A stretch of 5,784 bases of DNA from Verrucomicrobiota bacterium. GTDB lineage: Bacteria; Verrucomicrobiota; Lentisphaeria; Victivallales; Victivallaceae. The notes beneath the pieces were generated by a model. It saw nothing but the letters and a program-made list of their open reading frames with translations, was not told the origin of the DNA and ran no database searches. The stretch's first letter is position 1, and each line of letters opens with the position of its first letter. A program made the translations under genes and the position numbers. Shown here piece after piece: positions 1 through 5,784 of the stretch. The stretch covers positions 1 through 5,784 of the forward strand of contig JAEWSS010000066.1 in the NCBI GenBank assembly GCA_023459755.1, written 5' to 3'.

Positions 1-1206
1 CGCACCAACGAGGAAATCGCGGTGTCGCTCGGCAAATTTTTCTCCAATATTCCCGGCGCCAAACTGCGCTGGCGGGCGGAAACCGGCATGATGATGGGCG
101 GCGGATCATCCGACGCGCTGACCGTGGAGCTGCGCGGCTACGACTTTCAGGTGGGCGACATGATCGCCAAAAAACTCACTTCGCTGTTTGAAAAAATCGA
201 CGGCGTGACCGACGTGCAGAACTCCCGCGACGCCGCCACCCCGGAAAACCAGCTTATGATCGACCGCGGCAAGGCCTCCGACCTCCAGCTCTCCGTGCGC
301 GACATCGCCGAGGCGCTGCGCACCATTCTGGCCGGAAGCTCCGCCGGCGAATTCCGCGATCAGGGCGACGAATACACCATTCTGGTCAAGGTCAAGGACG
401 CCGATCATCTGACCGTGGACGAACTGCTTGACATGACCGTTCGCAGTTCCAACGGCGAAAAGGTGATCCTCCGCAATCTGATCGAAATCGTTCCGGCCGA
501 CGGCGCGGTGGTGATCGACCGCAAAAATCAGGAGCGTCTGGTCACCCTCTCCTGCAACATTGCCGGCCGCGACCTGGGGTCGGTGGCGAAAGATGTGGAG
601 GCCGCCATCAAAACCGTCCCGATTCCCGGCAATTTCACCGTCAGCATCTCCGGCGACTACGAGGATCAGCAGACGGCGTTCCGGGAGCTCGGCACGGCTT
701 TTCTGCTGGCGCTGGTGCTGGTCTACATGGTGATGGCCTGCCAGTTCGAGTCTTTCCGCGACCCGCTGGTGGTGATGTTCAGCGTTCCGCTGGCGATCAT
801 CGGTGTGATTCTGGCGCTGTTCCTGACCGGCAGTACGTTCAACATTCAGAGCTTCATCGGCTGCATCATGCTGGCCGGGATCGTGGTCAACAACGCAATT
901 TTGCTGGTGGACACCGCAAATCTGCTCCGACGCGAGGAAAATCTGCCGCTTTACGAGGCGGTGTGCGAGGCCGGAAGACGGCGTTTGCGCCCGATTCTGA
1001 TGACCAGCGCCACCACCGTGCTCGGACTGCTGCCGCTGGCGTTCGGCCTCGGCGACGGCGGTGAAATTCAGGCGCCGCTGGCCCGGACCGTGATCGGCGG
1101 ACTTACCAGCTCCACCTTCATCACGCTGTTTTTCATTCCGATTGTGTACTATCTGGCCGAGTCGCTTCACCTGAAGCTGCGCGGGAAGCGGAAAATTCAG
1201 GAGTAA
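1..1206 (+). CDS. RND-family efflux transporter (AcrB/HAE1 type), C-terminal part, 5'-truncated by window
   Basis: The reading frame is open from the first base, so these 401 residues are the C-terminal part of a protein that is usually about 1,030 residues long. In-frame GTG at 22 is an internal valine, not a start. Residues 1 to about 225 are periplasmic porter/docking sequence. Hydrophobic helices equivalent to TM8-TM12 follow at about 233-251, 255-277, 284-310, 331-350 and 361-388, ending in a basic cytoplasmic tail (KLRGKRKIQE). The signatures are GIVVNNAILLVD around N297/N298/D304 and RPILMTSATTVLGLLPLA from about 330, both hallmarks of AcrB-like pumps. The family uses the proton gradient to export drugs, bile salts or other amphiphiles through a tripartite complex with a periplasmic adaptor and an outer-membrane channel, implying a diderm host. 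Proton-relay aspartates of TM4 lie outside the window, so activity cannot be judged. No partner gene follows it, since the next gene is on the opposite strand. Substrate is unknown. Confidence 0.95.
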   Translation, partial: RTNEEIAVSLGKFFSNIPGAKLRWRAETGMMMGGGSSDALTVELRGYDFQVGDMIAKKLTSLFEKIDGVTDVQNSRDAATPENQLMIDRGKASDLQLSVRDIAEALRTILAGSSAGEFRDQGDEYTILVKVKDADHLTVDELLDMTVRSSNGEKVILRNLIEIVPADGAVVIDRKNQERLVTLSCNIAGRDLGSVAKDVEAAIKTVPIPGNFTVSISGDYEDQQTAFRELGTAFLLALVLVYMVMACQFESFRDPLVVMFSVPLAIIGVILALFLTGSTFNIQSFIGCIMLAGIVVNNAILLVDTANLLRREENLPLYEAVCEAGRRRLRPILMTSATTVLGLLPLAFGLGDGGEIQAPLARTVIGGLTSSTFITLFFIPIVYYLAESLHLKLRGKRKIQE

Positions 1207-1732
1207 ATTCACATCCGCAGAAGGTCTGAAGATAATAGCCGTTGTCGCGGGCGATTTCGCGGCCGCGCAGATAGCCGGACTCCTTTTTGAAGTTCCATTC
1301 GGCGAAGTCCGGAAATTGAGCGCCGACCTCAAAGATCAGCGGACTCGACTTTTTCGGACTGACCGTTAAGCTGGTGGCGAATCTGGCATACCCCAGTTCG
1401 CGCGCCGCCCGCGCCGCCCGGCCCAAGCTGAACTCGAAACAACGGCGGCAGCGTTCGCCCCCCTCCGGCACGGCGGAATATGCGGCGCAGCGGTCAAGCC
1501 ACGCGGCGTGGTCGTAAACGTCCAAATAGCAGGGAACGTCAAACATTCCGGCCAGCTGTTCAACGTACTTTCCGCGTTTTTCAAACTCCCCGCGTGTAGC
1601 CAGATTGCTGTTTGAAAAATAAAATCCGACCCGGCGGTAATGCGCCAGCAGCCGCTCGACACAGCCGCCGGCGCACGGCGCACAGCAGACGTGAAGCAGT
1701 ATCGACTCGCCGTTTTCCTGAAAATTTTTCAT
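1133..1732 (-). CDS. queH: Epoxyqueuosine reductase QueH
   Basis: QueH reduces epoxyqueuosine to queuosine in the anticodon loop of GUN-decoding tRNAs, the last biosynthetic step. It replaces the unrelated cobalamin enzyme QueG. The 199-residue product has the family's cysteine pattern: LLHVCCAPC (C16, C17, C20), EGGERCRRCF (C95, C98) and the terminal CGC (C172, C174), plus SLTVSPKKSS (121-130) and FKKESGYLRGREIARDNGYY (148-167). These cysteines are those expected to bind the iron-sulfur centre. The ATG at 1732 is chosen because it places LLHVCCAPC about 12 residues from the N-terminus, as usual. An upstream ATG at 1753 and a TTG at 1768 would add 7 or 12 atypical residues and overlap the promoter. 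None of the starts has a clear Shine-Dalgarno sequence. The usual Arg after CFxx is Ser102 here. About 25 residues after the CGC motif form an unconserved-looking Ser/Arg/Glu-rich tail inside the RND gene. No other queuosine gene is in the window. Confidence 0.92.
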   Translation of the reverse strand: MKNFQENGESILLHVCCAPCAGGCVERLLAHYRRVGFYFSNSNLATRGEFEKRGKYVEQLAGMFDVPCYLDVYDHAAWLDRCAAYSAVPEGGERCRRCFEFSLGRAARAARELGYARFATSLTVSPKKSSPLIFEVGAQFPDFAEWNFKKESGYLRGREIARDNGYYLQTFCGCEFTPEFSASRAASGEATRPDSTQSE

Positions 1733-1740
1733 GATTGAAT

Positions 1741-1768
1741 AATCTAACCGCATTTTCGGACAAATCAA
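1741..1768 (-). promoter_or_regulatory. Candidate sigma70-type promoter for queH
   Basis: On the minus strand a -35-like TTGATT (1768-1763) is followed after 16 bases by TAGATT (1746-1741); each matches the sigma70 consensus at 4 of 6 positions. Transcription would start at about 1734, only a couple of bases before the ATG at 1732, predicting a leaderless or nearly leaderless mRNA. That would fit the missing ribosome binding site and would exclude the longer starts. The match is modest and short promoter-like strings occur by chance; its placement in the only sizeable intergenic gap is the main support. Confidence 0.4.
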
Positions 1769-1773
1769 CTTGA
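1765..1773. repeat. Short palindrome TCAA-C-TTGA between the divergent -35 boxes
   Basis: The sequence TCAACTTGA is a perfect 4-base inverted repeat around a central C, formed by the two outward-facing TTGA halves of the proposed -35 boxes. It may be merely the consequence of back-to-back promoters, or a small operator half-site arrangement. Nothing else in the 71-bp gap looks like a regulator site. Confidence 0.35.
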
Positions 1774-1797
1774 AAAAAACACTTGCGGCTTTAAATT
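1770..1797 (+). promoter_or_regulatory. Candidate sigma70-type promoter for the scmC-like/mutS/acetyltransferase cluster
   Basis: TTGAAA (1770-1775, 5 of 6 to the -35 consensus) and TAAATT (1792-1797, 4 of 6 to the -10 consensus) are separated by 16 bases. The gap is A/T-rich compared with its surroundings. The expected transcription start is about 1804, the A of the next gene's ATG, again suggesting a leaderless message. It is the only good promoter candidate I see ahead of the rightward genes, so it may drive mutS too. If the organism uses a different primary-sigma consensus (as Bacteroidota do), this assignment fails. Confidence 0.45.
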
Positions 1798-1803
1798 ACC
1801 CTT

Positions 1804-2718
1804 ATGAAAGAAATCTTATCGGCAAAAATACAGCTGCCCTCCGGCGGCTTTTACGGTTATACCGCAATCGGCGGCTATGCCGCGGCTCAGCTGGAGGCGA
1901 TCTCAAAAATATGCGGTGCGACTCCTGTTTCCGGCGGCGTTCCGCCGCCGCCCGGCGCGCATTGGTGCGTAATCGAGGAAATATCCCGCGGCGAAGTGGA
2001 CAAATTCACGCCGGTCGAACCGGACAAATACACGCTGTTCGAGCCGACTATAATTATGAAGATCGACAAAGCCACGCTGAACGCAAAAGTCTATATCGTT
2101 CCGTCGTCGCATCTGACCGGCGAACAGACCGGTTTCCTGTGGCGGCGGCTCTACTATCTGCCGCTGTTGTCCGCGGTTACTTCCACCGCCACCTGCGTGG
2201 CGCACGGAGTGCTGGCGGAATTTGAGGGAAAAGGCGTAATTGTCAGCGGCCCCAGCGGGATCGGCAAATCAACCGCGTCGCGCCGGCTGCCCGAACCGTG
2301 GCGGGTTCTGGCGGACGACTGCATGATCGTGCAGAAGCTGGCCGACGGATTCCACGCCGCGCCGGTTCCGACCTGGAGTCTCTTCTACACCGCGAACTGC
2401 GAATCCAGAAGTTTCGCCTGCGATCGTCAGGTCAAGGTGGACACGCTGTTTCTGCTTGACCGCGGCCCGGATCACGCCGAGCCGATCGACCGCAAACAGG
2501 CGATTGTCGGCTTCACCCGCTCGGTGGGCGACATGACAAAAATAATGACCGGCCGGCTTCCCGGCGCCGAACGCAAAAATGTTTTCGACCGCGGTTTTGC
2601 CATGGCCGCCGACCTCGCCGGCACACTCCGGGTTCGCCATCTTTTCGCCACGCTGGAGGGAAAATTCTGGACGGCCATGGAGGAGACGCTGAACGGCAAA
2701 GAGTGCAAAAATGAGTGA
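1804..2718 (+). CDS. ScmC-like HPr-kinase-fold P-loop protein (probable serine kinase-like enzyme, substrate unknown)
   Basis: This 304-residue protein has an uncharacterised N-terminal region (1 to about 125) and then an HPr kinase/phosphorylase-like core. H134 lies in the pre-P-loop segment CVAHGVLAEF. The Walker A loop is GPSGIGKST (149-157, K155), and a DD pair (D171-D172) sits in RVLADD, 16-17 residues after the lysine, the same spacing as in HPr kinase. A PVPTWS motif (187-192) and a C-terminal TLEGKFWTAME segment (283-293) recall ScmC of the SynChlorMet cassette and the HPrK-like kinases that phosphorylate lasso-peptide precursors. True HPr kinases have GKSE rather than GKST and a phosphorylase loop that I do not see, so a carbon-catabolite HPrK is unlikely. 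There is no signal peptide or membrane helix; it should be cytosolic. The ATG at 1804 lacks a Shine-Dalgarno sequence and sits where a leaderless transcript would begin. Its end overlaps mutS by 8 bp. Family assignment is from remembered motifs; the substrate cannot be inferred. Confidence 0.75.
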   Translation: MKEILSAKIQLPSGGFYGYTAIGGYAAAQLEAISKICGATPVSGGVPPPPGAHWCVIEEISRGEVDKFTPVEPDKYTLFEPTIIMKIDKATLNAKVYIVPSSHLTGEQTGFLWRRLYYLPLLSAVTSTATCVAHGVLAEFEGKGVIVSGPSGIGKSTASRRLPEPWRVLADDCMIVQKLADGFHAAPVPTWSLFYTANCESRSFACDRQVKVDTLFLLDRGPDHAEPIDRKQAIVGFTRSVGDMTKIMTGRLPGAERKNVFDRGFAMAADLAGTLRVRHLFATLEGKFWTAMEETLNGKECKNE

Positions 2719-5281
2719 AGACGAAAAACTTACACCGATGATGCGGCAGTACCGCGCCGCCAAAGCCGACATTCCGGCCGACGCGATTTTGCTGTTCCGG
2801 CTCGGCGACTTCTACGAGATGTTTTTTGAGGACGCCACCCGCGCCAGCGCGATTCTCGATCTGGTTCTGACCCGCCGGCAGAATCTGCCGATGTGCGGTT
2901 TTCCTTATCACAATCTTGAAGTCCAGCTGCCGCGTCTGCTCGCGGCCGGAGTCAAGGTGGCGATCGCCGAACAGCTGGAGGACCCGAAGCTGGCAAAAGG
3001 CATCGTCAAACGGGCGATTACCCGGATCATCACCCCCGGCACCGTGCTTGAGGGCAGCGTACTGACGCCGGGACGCAACAATTTTCTGCTGGCACTCTGC
3101 TGTAAAAAAGACGAATTTGCGCTGGCGAGTCTGGACATCACCACCGGAGAATTCCGGGTCACGGTGCTTGGCGGCGCCGACGCGGTGGAGGCGGAATTCA
3201 ACCGGCTCGGCGCCCGTGAATGCGCGGTTCCGAACTCGCTGCTGCCGTTGCTGGAGGCCGATCCGCCGCTTATCCGCACCGGCGGAAATGCAAAAATGCT
3301 GTTTACGCCGATCGACGATTATTTGTTCGACGCGCCGTCGGCGCGCGAATTTCTTCAGCGCCATTTCGGAGTTTCCACGCTCGACGGTTTCGGCTGCAAA
3401 AACCTTCCGCTCGCGGTTTCAGCCGCCGGAGCAGTACTCTGCTACGCGGTCGAAAATCTCCGGCAGGAGGCAAAACACGTCACCAAACTCACCGTCTACC
3501 GAAGCGGAGATGTGGTGGAAATCGACGCCTCGTCCCAACGCAACCTTGAACTGGTTGACCCGATGTACGGCAACGACCGGTCGTCCACGCTGCTGGCGGT
3601 CATGGACAACACCGTAACCCCGATGGGCGGCCGACTGCTGCGCGACTGGCTGCTTCGTCCGCTCGCCGTCCGCGACGCAATACTACAGCGGCTCGACGCG
3701 GTGGACGCACTGCTGGGCGACGTGCTCACCATGTGCGAAATCCACGAAACGCTGGGCGTGGTGCGCGACCTTGAACGCATTGTCGCCCGGCTGAATCTCG
3801 GCAACGCCAACGCGCGCGACCTGCTGATGCTGGCCGCTTCGCTGGAGTCGCTTCCCGGAATAAAAATCCTGGTCGGCAATTTCGACACGCCGCTGATGAA
3901 CGAGATCAATACCGCAATCACCCCCCAGCCCGGTCTGGCCGACCATATCCGCCGCGCGATCGTTGACGAACCGCCGCTGCCGCTGAACGACGGCGGCATC
4001 ATCCGCGAGGGCTACGACGCCCGGCTCGACGAACTCCGTCACGCCGCCGCCGAGGGCAAGGACTGGCTGGCCGACATTCAGAAACGCGAACAGGAACGCA
4101 CCGGAATCAAGTCGCTCAAGGTTCGCTACAATTCGGTGTTCGGCTACTATATTGAAGTAAGCAAGTCCAATCTTGATCTGGTTCCGGAAGACTATGTCCG
4201 CAAGCAGACCACCACCAACGGCGAAAGATTCATCACGCCGGAACTCAAGGAGCTGGAAAGCAAGATTCTCGGCGCCGAGGAAAAAAGCAAGGCGCTGGAA
4301 TATCAGCTGTTTCAGGCGCTGCGCGAAGAGACGCTGCCGTTCACGCCGGCGATCCAGCAGACCGCGGCGCAACTGGCGGTGCTGGACGTGTTGTGTTCAT
4401 TCGCCGAATGCGCCCGCCAGCGCCACTATGTGCGGCCGCGCCTGACCGACGACGCCACACTTCATATCCGCGGCGGCCGCCACCCGGTGCTGGACGTGAC
4501 CATGAAAACCGAACGCTTCGTTCCCAATGACGCGACTTTGGACGACGATCTCAATAAAATGATGATTATCACCGGCCCGAACATGGCCGGAAAATCAACC
4601 TATATTCGCCAGACCGCGCTTTTGGTGCTGCTCGCCCAGTGCGGCTCGTTCATTCCGGCCGACGACGCCTGCATCGGGCTGGTAGACCGGATATTCACCC
4701 GGGTCGGCGCGTCCGACGATCTGAACCGCGGCCAAAGCACCTTCATGGTGGAAATGAGCGAAACCGCCAACATTCTGAATCACGCGACGGCGAAAAGTCT
4801 GGTCATTCTGGACGAAATCGGCCGCGGCACCAGCACTTTCGACGGGTTGAGCCTGGCCTGGGGCATCGCGGAATTTCTGCATGACGAAGTCGGCTGCCGC
4901 ACCCAGTTCGCCACGCACTACCACGAGCTTACCGGGCTGGCGCAAACCCGGCGCGGCATCAAAAACTATCTGGTGGCGGTGCGCGAATACGGCGACAAGG
5001 TTATCTTCATGCGCCAGATTGTTCCGGGCGGCGCGGACAAAAGCTACGGCATCTATGTGGCGAAGCTGGCCGGTCTGCCGCCGGCGGTGCTGAACCGGGC
5101 GAAGGTGATATTGGAGGCGCTGGAAAACTCTTCGGCGCAGATTGACGCGGAGCTGGCGGCGGGCGACGCCGCGGTCGGCCGCAAACGCGGACTACTGGTG
5201 CGCCGGACGAAAAAAAGCGCGAACACCGGCGCTGAAGGGGAAATCGACGAACTTCTGCCGTTCCAGCCAAAACTGTTCTGA
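2711..5281 (+). CDS. mutS: DNA mismatch repair protein MutS
   Basis: At 856 residues this is a full-length MutS1, which binds mispaired or looped DNA as a dimer and, after ATP exchange, recruits MutL and the replication clamp. Domain I carries the mismatch wedge F34-Y35-E36 in LGDFYEMFF. PMCGFPYH (62-69) and AIAEQLEDP follow. A connector covers about 125-250 and a lever/core about 260-430. The clamp domain holds LKVRYNSVFGYYIEVSKSN from 469. The ATPase domain begins near 580 (GGRHPVLD), with Walker A GPNMAGKST (622-630, K628), ASDDLNRGQSTFMVEM from 667, Walker B LVILDE (D701, E702) and the switch histidine in ATHYHE (H736). All key residues are present. The C-terminal tail ends in QPKLF, a probable beta-clamp motif. 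The ATG at 2711 has only a weak AAAGAG upstream and lies inside the end of the scmC-like gene, suggesting translational coupling. MutL is not in the window. Confidence 0.98.
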   Translation: MSEDEKLTPMMRQYRAAKADIPADAILLFRLGDFYEMFFEDATRASAILDLVLTRRQNLPMCGFPYHNLEVQLPRLLAAGVKVAIAEQLEDPKLAKGIVKRAITRIITPGTVLEGSVLTPGRNNFLLALCCKKDEFALASLDITTGEFRVTVLGGADAVEAEFNRLGARECAVPNSLLPLLEADPPLIRTGGNAKMLFTPIDDYLFDAPSAREFLQRHFGVSTLDGFGCKNLPLAVSAAGAVLCYAVENLRQEAKHVTKLTVYRSGDVVEIDASSQRNLELVDPMYGNDRSSTLLAVMDNTVTPMGGRLLRDWLLRPLAVRDAILQRLDAVDALLGDVLTMCEIHETLGVVRDLERIVARLNLGNANARDLLMLAASLESLPGIKILVGNFDTPLMNEINTAITPQPGLADHIRRAIVDEPPLPLNDGGIIREGYDARLDELRHAAAEGKDWLADIQKREQERTGIKSLKVRYNSVFGYYIEVSKSNLDLVPEDYVRKQTTTNGERFITPELKELESKILGAEEKSKALEYQLFQALREETLPFTPAIQQTAAQLAVLDVLCSFAECARQRHYVRPRLTDDATLHIRGGRHPVLDVTMKTERFVPNDATLDDDLNKMMIITGPNMAGKSTYIRQTALLVLLAQCGSFIPADDACIGLVDRIFTRVGASDDLNRGQSTFMVEMSETANILNHATAKSLVILDEIGRGTSTFDGLSLAWGIAEFLHDEVGCRTQFATHYHELTGLAQTRRGIKNYLVAVREYGDKVIFMRQIVPGGADKSYGIYVAKLAGLPPAVLNRAKVILEALENSSAQIDAELAAGDAAVGRKRGLLVRRTKKSANTGAEGEIDELLPFQPKLF

Positions 5282-5289
5282 TTTTTATC

Positions 5290-5295
5290 GGGAGA
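5290..5295 (+). promoter_or_regulatory. Shine-Dalgarno sequence for the acetyltransferase gene
   Basis: GGGAGA lies six bases before the ATG at 5302, a good anti-16S match and spacing. It decides this start over the in-frame ATG at 5308 and shows that the host does use Shine-Dalgarno initiation, unlike at the three other starts in this window. Confidence 0.7.
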
Positions 5296-5301
5296 ACCGC
5301 A

Positions 5302-5784
5302 ATGGACATGATACCGGAGGAATTTGACAAACTCACCCGCTACCTTGCAATGGACGACGCCGAAGCCGACCGGCGACGGGCGCAGGTGCTCGGTTTTGAC
5401 AACGCAGTGATGGTCGCCCCCGGCGCAATCATCCGGATCGGCGTCAACCGGATCGGCAAAAACTCCTTCATCGGGCTGTATTCTTATTTGAACGGCGACG
5501 TGCGGATCGGCGCCAACGTGCTGATCGGGCCGCACTGTTCGCTGCCGGCGGGCAACCACAAATTCGACCCGGCGACCAAGGCGTTCAACACCATGCGCGA
5601 CAAACCGGAACCGATCGTCATCGGCGACGGTTCGTGGCTGGCGTCCGGCGTCACCGTCACCAGCGGAGTGACCATCGGGCGCGGCGTGCTGGTCTGCGCC
5701 AACAGCGTGGTCACGCGCGATCTGCCGGACTTCGTGATCGCCGCCGGAACTCCGGCGAAGGTCGTCGGCACGATCGACCCGGAG
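5302..5784 (+). CDS. Hexapeptide-repeat (left-handed beta-helix) O-acetyltransferase, 3'-truncated by window
   Basis: The frame runs open from ATG 5302 off the window end, giving 161 residues and no stop. After a charged helical N-terminus (1 to about 35), imperfect hexapeptide repeats form a left-handed beta-helix: IGVNRIGKNSFIG (46-58), VRIGANVLIG (67-76), then IVIGDGSWLASGVTV (105-119) and VTIGRGVLVCANSVVTRDLP (123-142). The repeats close with AGTPAKVVG (148-156), the usual end motif of the maltose/galactoside/NodL-type acetyltransferases. H86 in LPAGNHKFD is at the place of the family's catalytic histidine in the loop that leaves the helix. Such enzymes form trimers and move an acetyl group from acetyl-CoA to a sugar or other hydroxyl; the acceptor is not predictable here. 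Most of the protein is present, since relatives are commonly about 180-210 residues. It starts 20 bp after mutS with no terminator between, so it is likely in the same transcript. An unrelated-substrate acyltransferase (for example serine or antibiotic type) cannot be ruled out. Confidence 0.88.
   Translation, partial: MDMIPEEFDKLTRYLAMDDAEADRRRAQVLGFDNAVMVAPGAIIRIGVNRIGKNSFIGLYSYLNGDVRIGANVLIGPHCSLPAGNHKFDPATKAFNTMRDKPEPIVIGDGSWLASGVTVTSGVTIGRGVLVCANSVVTRDLPDFVIAAGTPAKVVGTIDPE

Noticed and set aside
1258..1267. CGCGGCCGCG palindrome
   Set aside because: It lies in queH coding sequence and is explained by G+C-rich codons; it has no T-run and no position suited to a terminator.
106..1332. Long (408-codon) open frame on the minus strand opposite the RND pump
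   Set aside because: Its protein is rich in His, Gln, Arg and Asp with no domain, as expected for the antisense of a G+C-rich gene. The plus-strand frame has clear RND motifs.
1733..1768. Longer queH starting at TTG 1768 or ATG 1753
   Set aside because: The extra residues are not typical of QueH, lack a ribosome binding site, and would be upstream of the probable transcription start.
1770..2225. Plus-strand frame overlapping the start of the ScmC-like gene
   Set aside because: It starts with TTG inside the proposed promoter, is Arg-rich without motifs, and competes with a frame holding an intact P-loop core.
1804..2718. Calling the P-loop gene hprK (HPr kinase/phosphorylase)
   Set aside because: The P-loop ends GKST rather than GKSE, the phosphorylase signature loop is not visible, and no PTS gene is nearby. 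A ScmC-like assignment fits better.
2513..3364. 283-codon minus-strand frame across the scmC-like/mutS junction
   Set aside because: It lies opposite well-supported conserved genes, and its low-complexity basic/Gln-rich product is typical of a shadow frame.
5282..5301. Possible terminator after mutS
   Set aside because: The 20-base gap has a short T-run (5282-5286) but no stem before it; it mainly holds the Shine-Dalgarno of the next gene.
5053..5559. Minus-strand frames over the end of mutS and the acetyltransferase (5053-5559 and 5484-5771)
   Set aside because: They are shadows. The plus-strand frame from 5302 has clear hexapeptide repeats and a Shine-Dalgarno sequence.

Overview
The window is about 60% G+C (estimated by eye), densely coding, and reads as ordinary bacterial chromosome. 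It holds five protein genes: two run off the ends and three are complete. I see no tRNA, rRNA, CRISPR array, insertion sequence or long repeat. The style of the MutS N-terminus, the general lack of Shine-Dalgarno sequences and the ScmC-type HPr-kinase homologue would fit a PVC-superphylum bacterium, for instance a Lentisphaerae/Victivallis-like or verrucomicrobial lineage. This is an impression from memory of family sequences and is held with low confidence.

Layout: positions 1-1206 (+) encode the C-terminal 401 residues of an RND (AcrB/HAE1-type) efflux pump whose N-terminal part lies upstream of the window. Its end converges on, and overlaps by 74 bp, the 3' end of queH (1133-1732, -), an epoxyqueuosine reductase of the QueH family that makes the last step of the queuosine tRNA modification. 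A 71-bp intergenic region (1733-1803) carries two back-to-back candidate promoters whose -35 boxes are one base apart. It separates queH from a rightward cluster: a ScmC-like HPr-kinase-fold P-loop protein (1804-2718), mutS (2711-5281, overlapping it by 8 bp) and, 20 bp further, a hexapeptide-repeat O-acetyltransferase (5302 to beyond the end). The last three are tightly packed and probably co-transcribed.

Functionally the genes are a mixture: drug or solute efflux, tRNA modification, a peptide or protein kinase-like enzyme of unknown substrate, DNA mismatch repair and a sugar or small-molecule acetyltransferase. No obvious common pathway unites them. The least ordinary item is the ScmC-like kinase, whose relatives sit in peptide-natural-product (radical SAM or lasso peptide) cassettes. 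Here it appears alone, translationally linked to a housekeeping repair gene.
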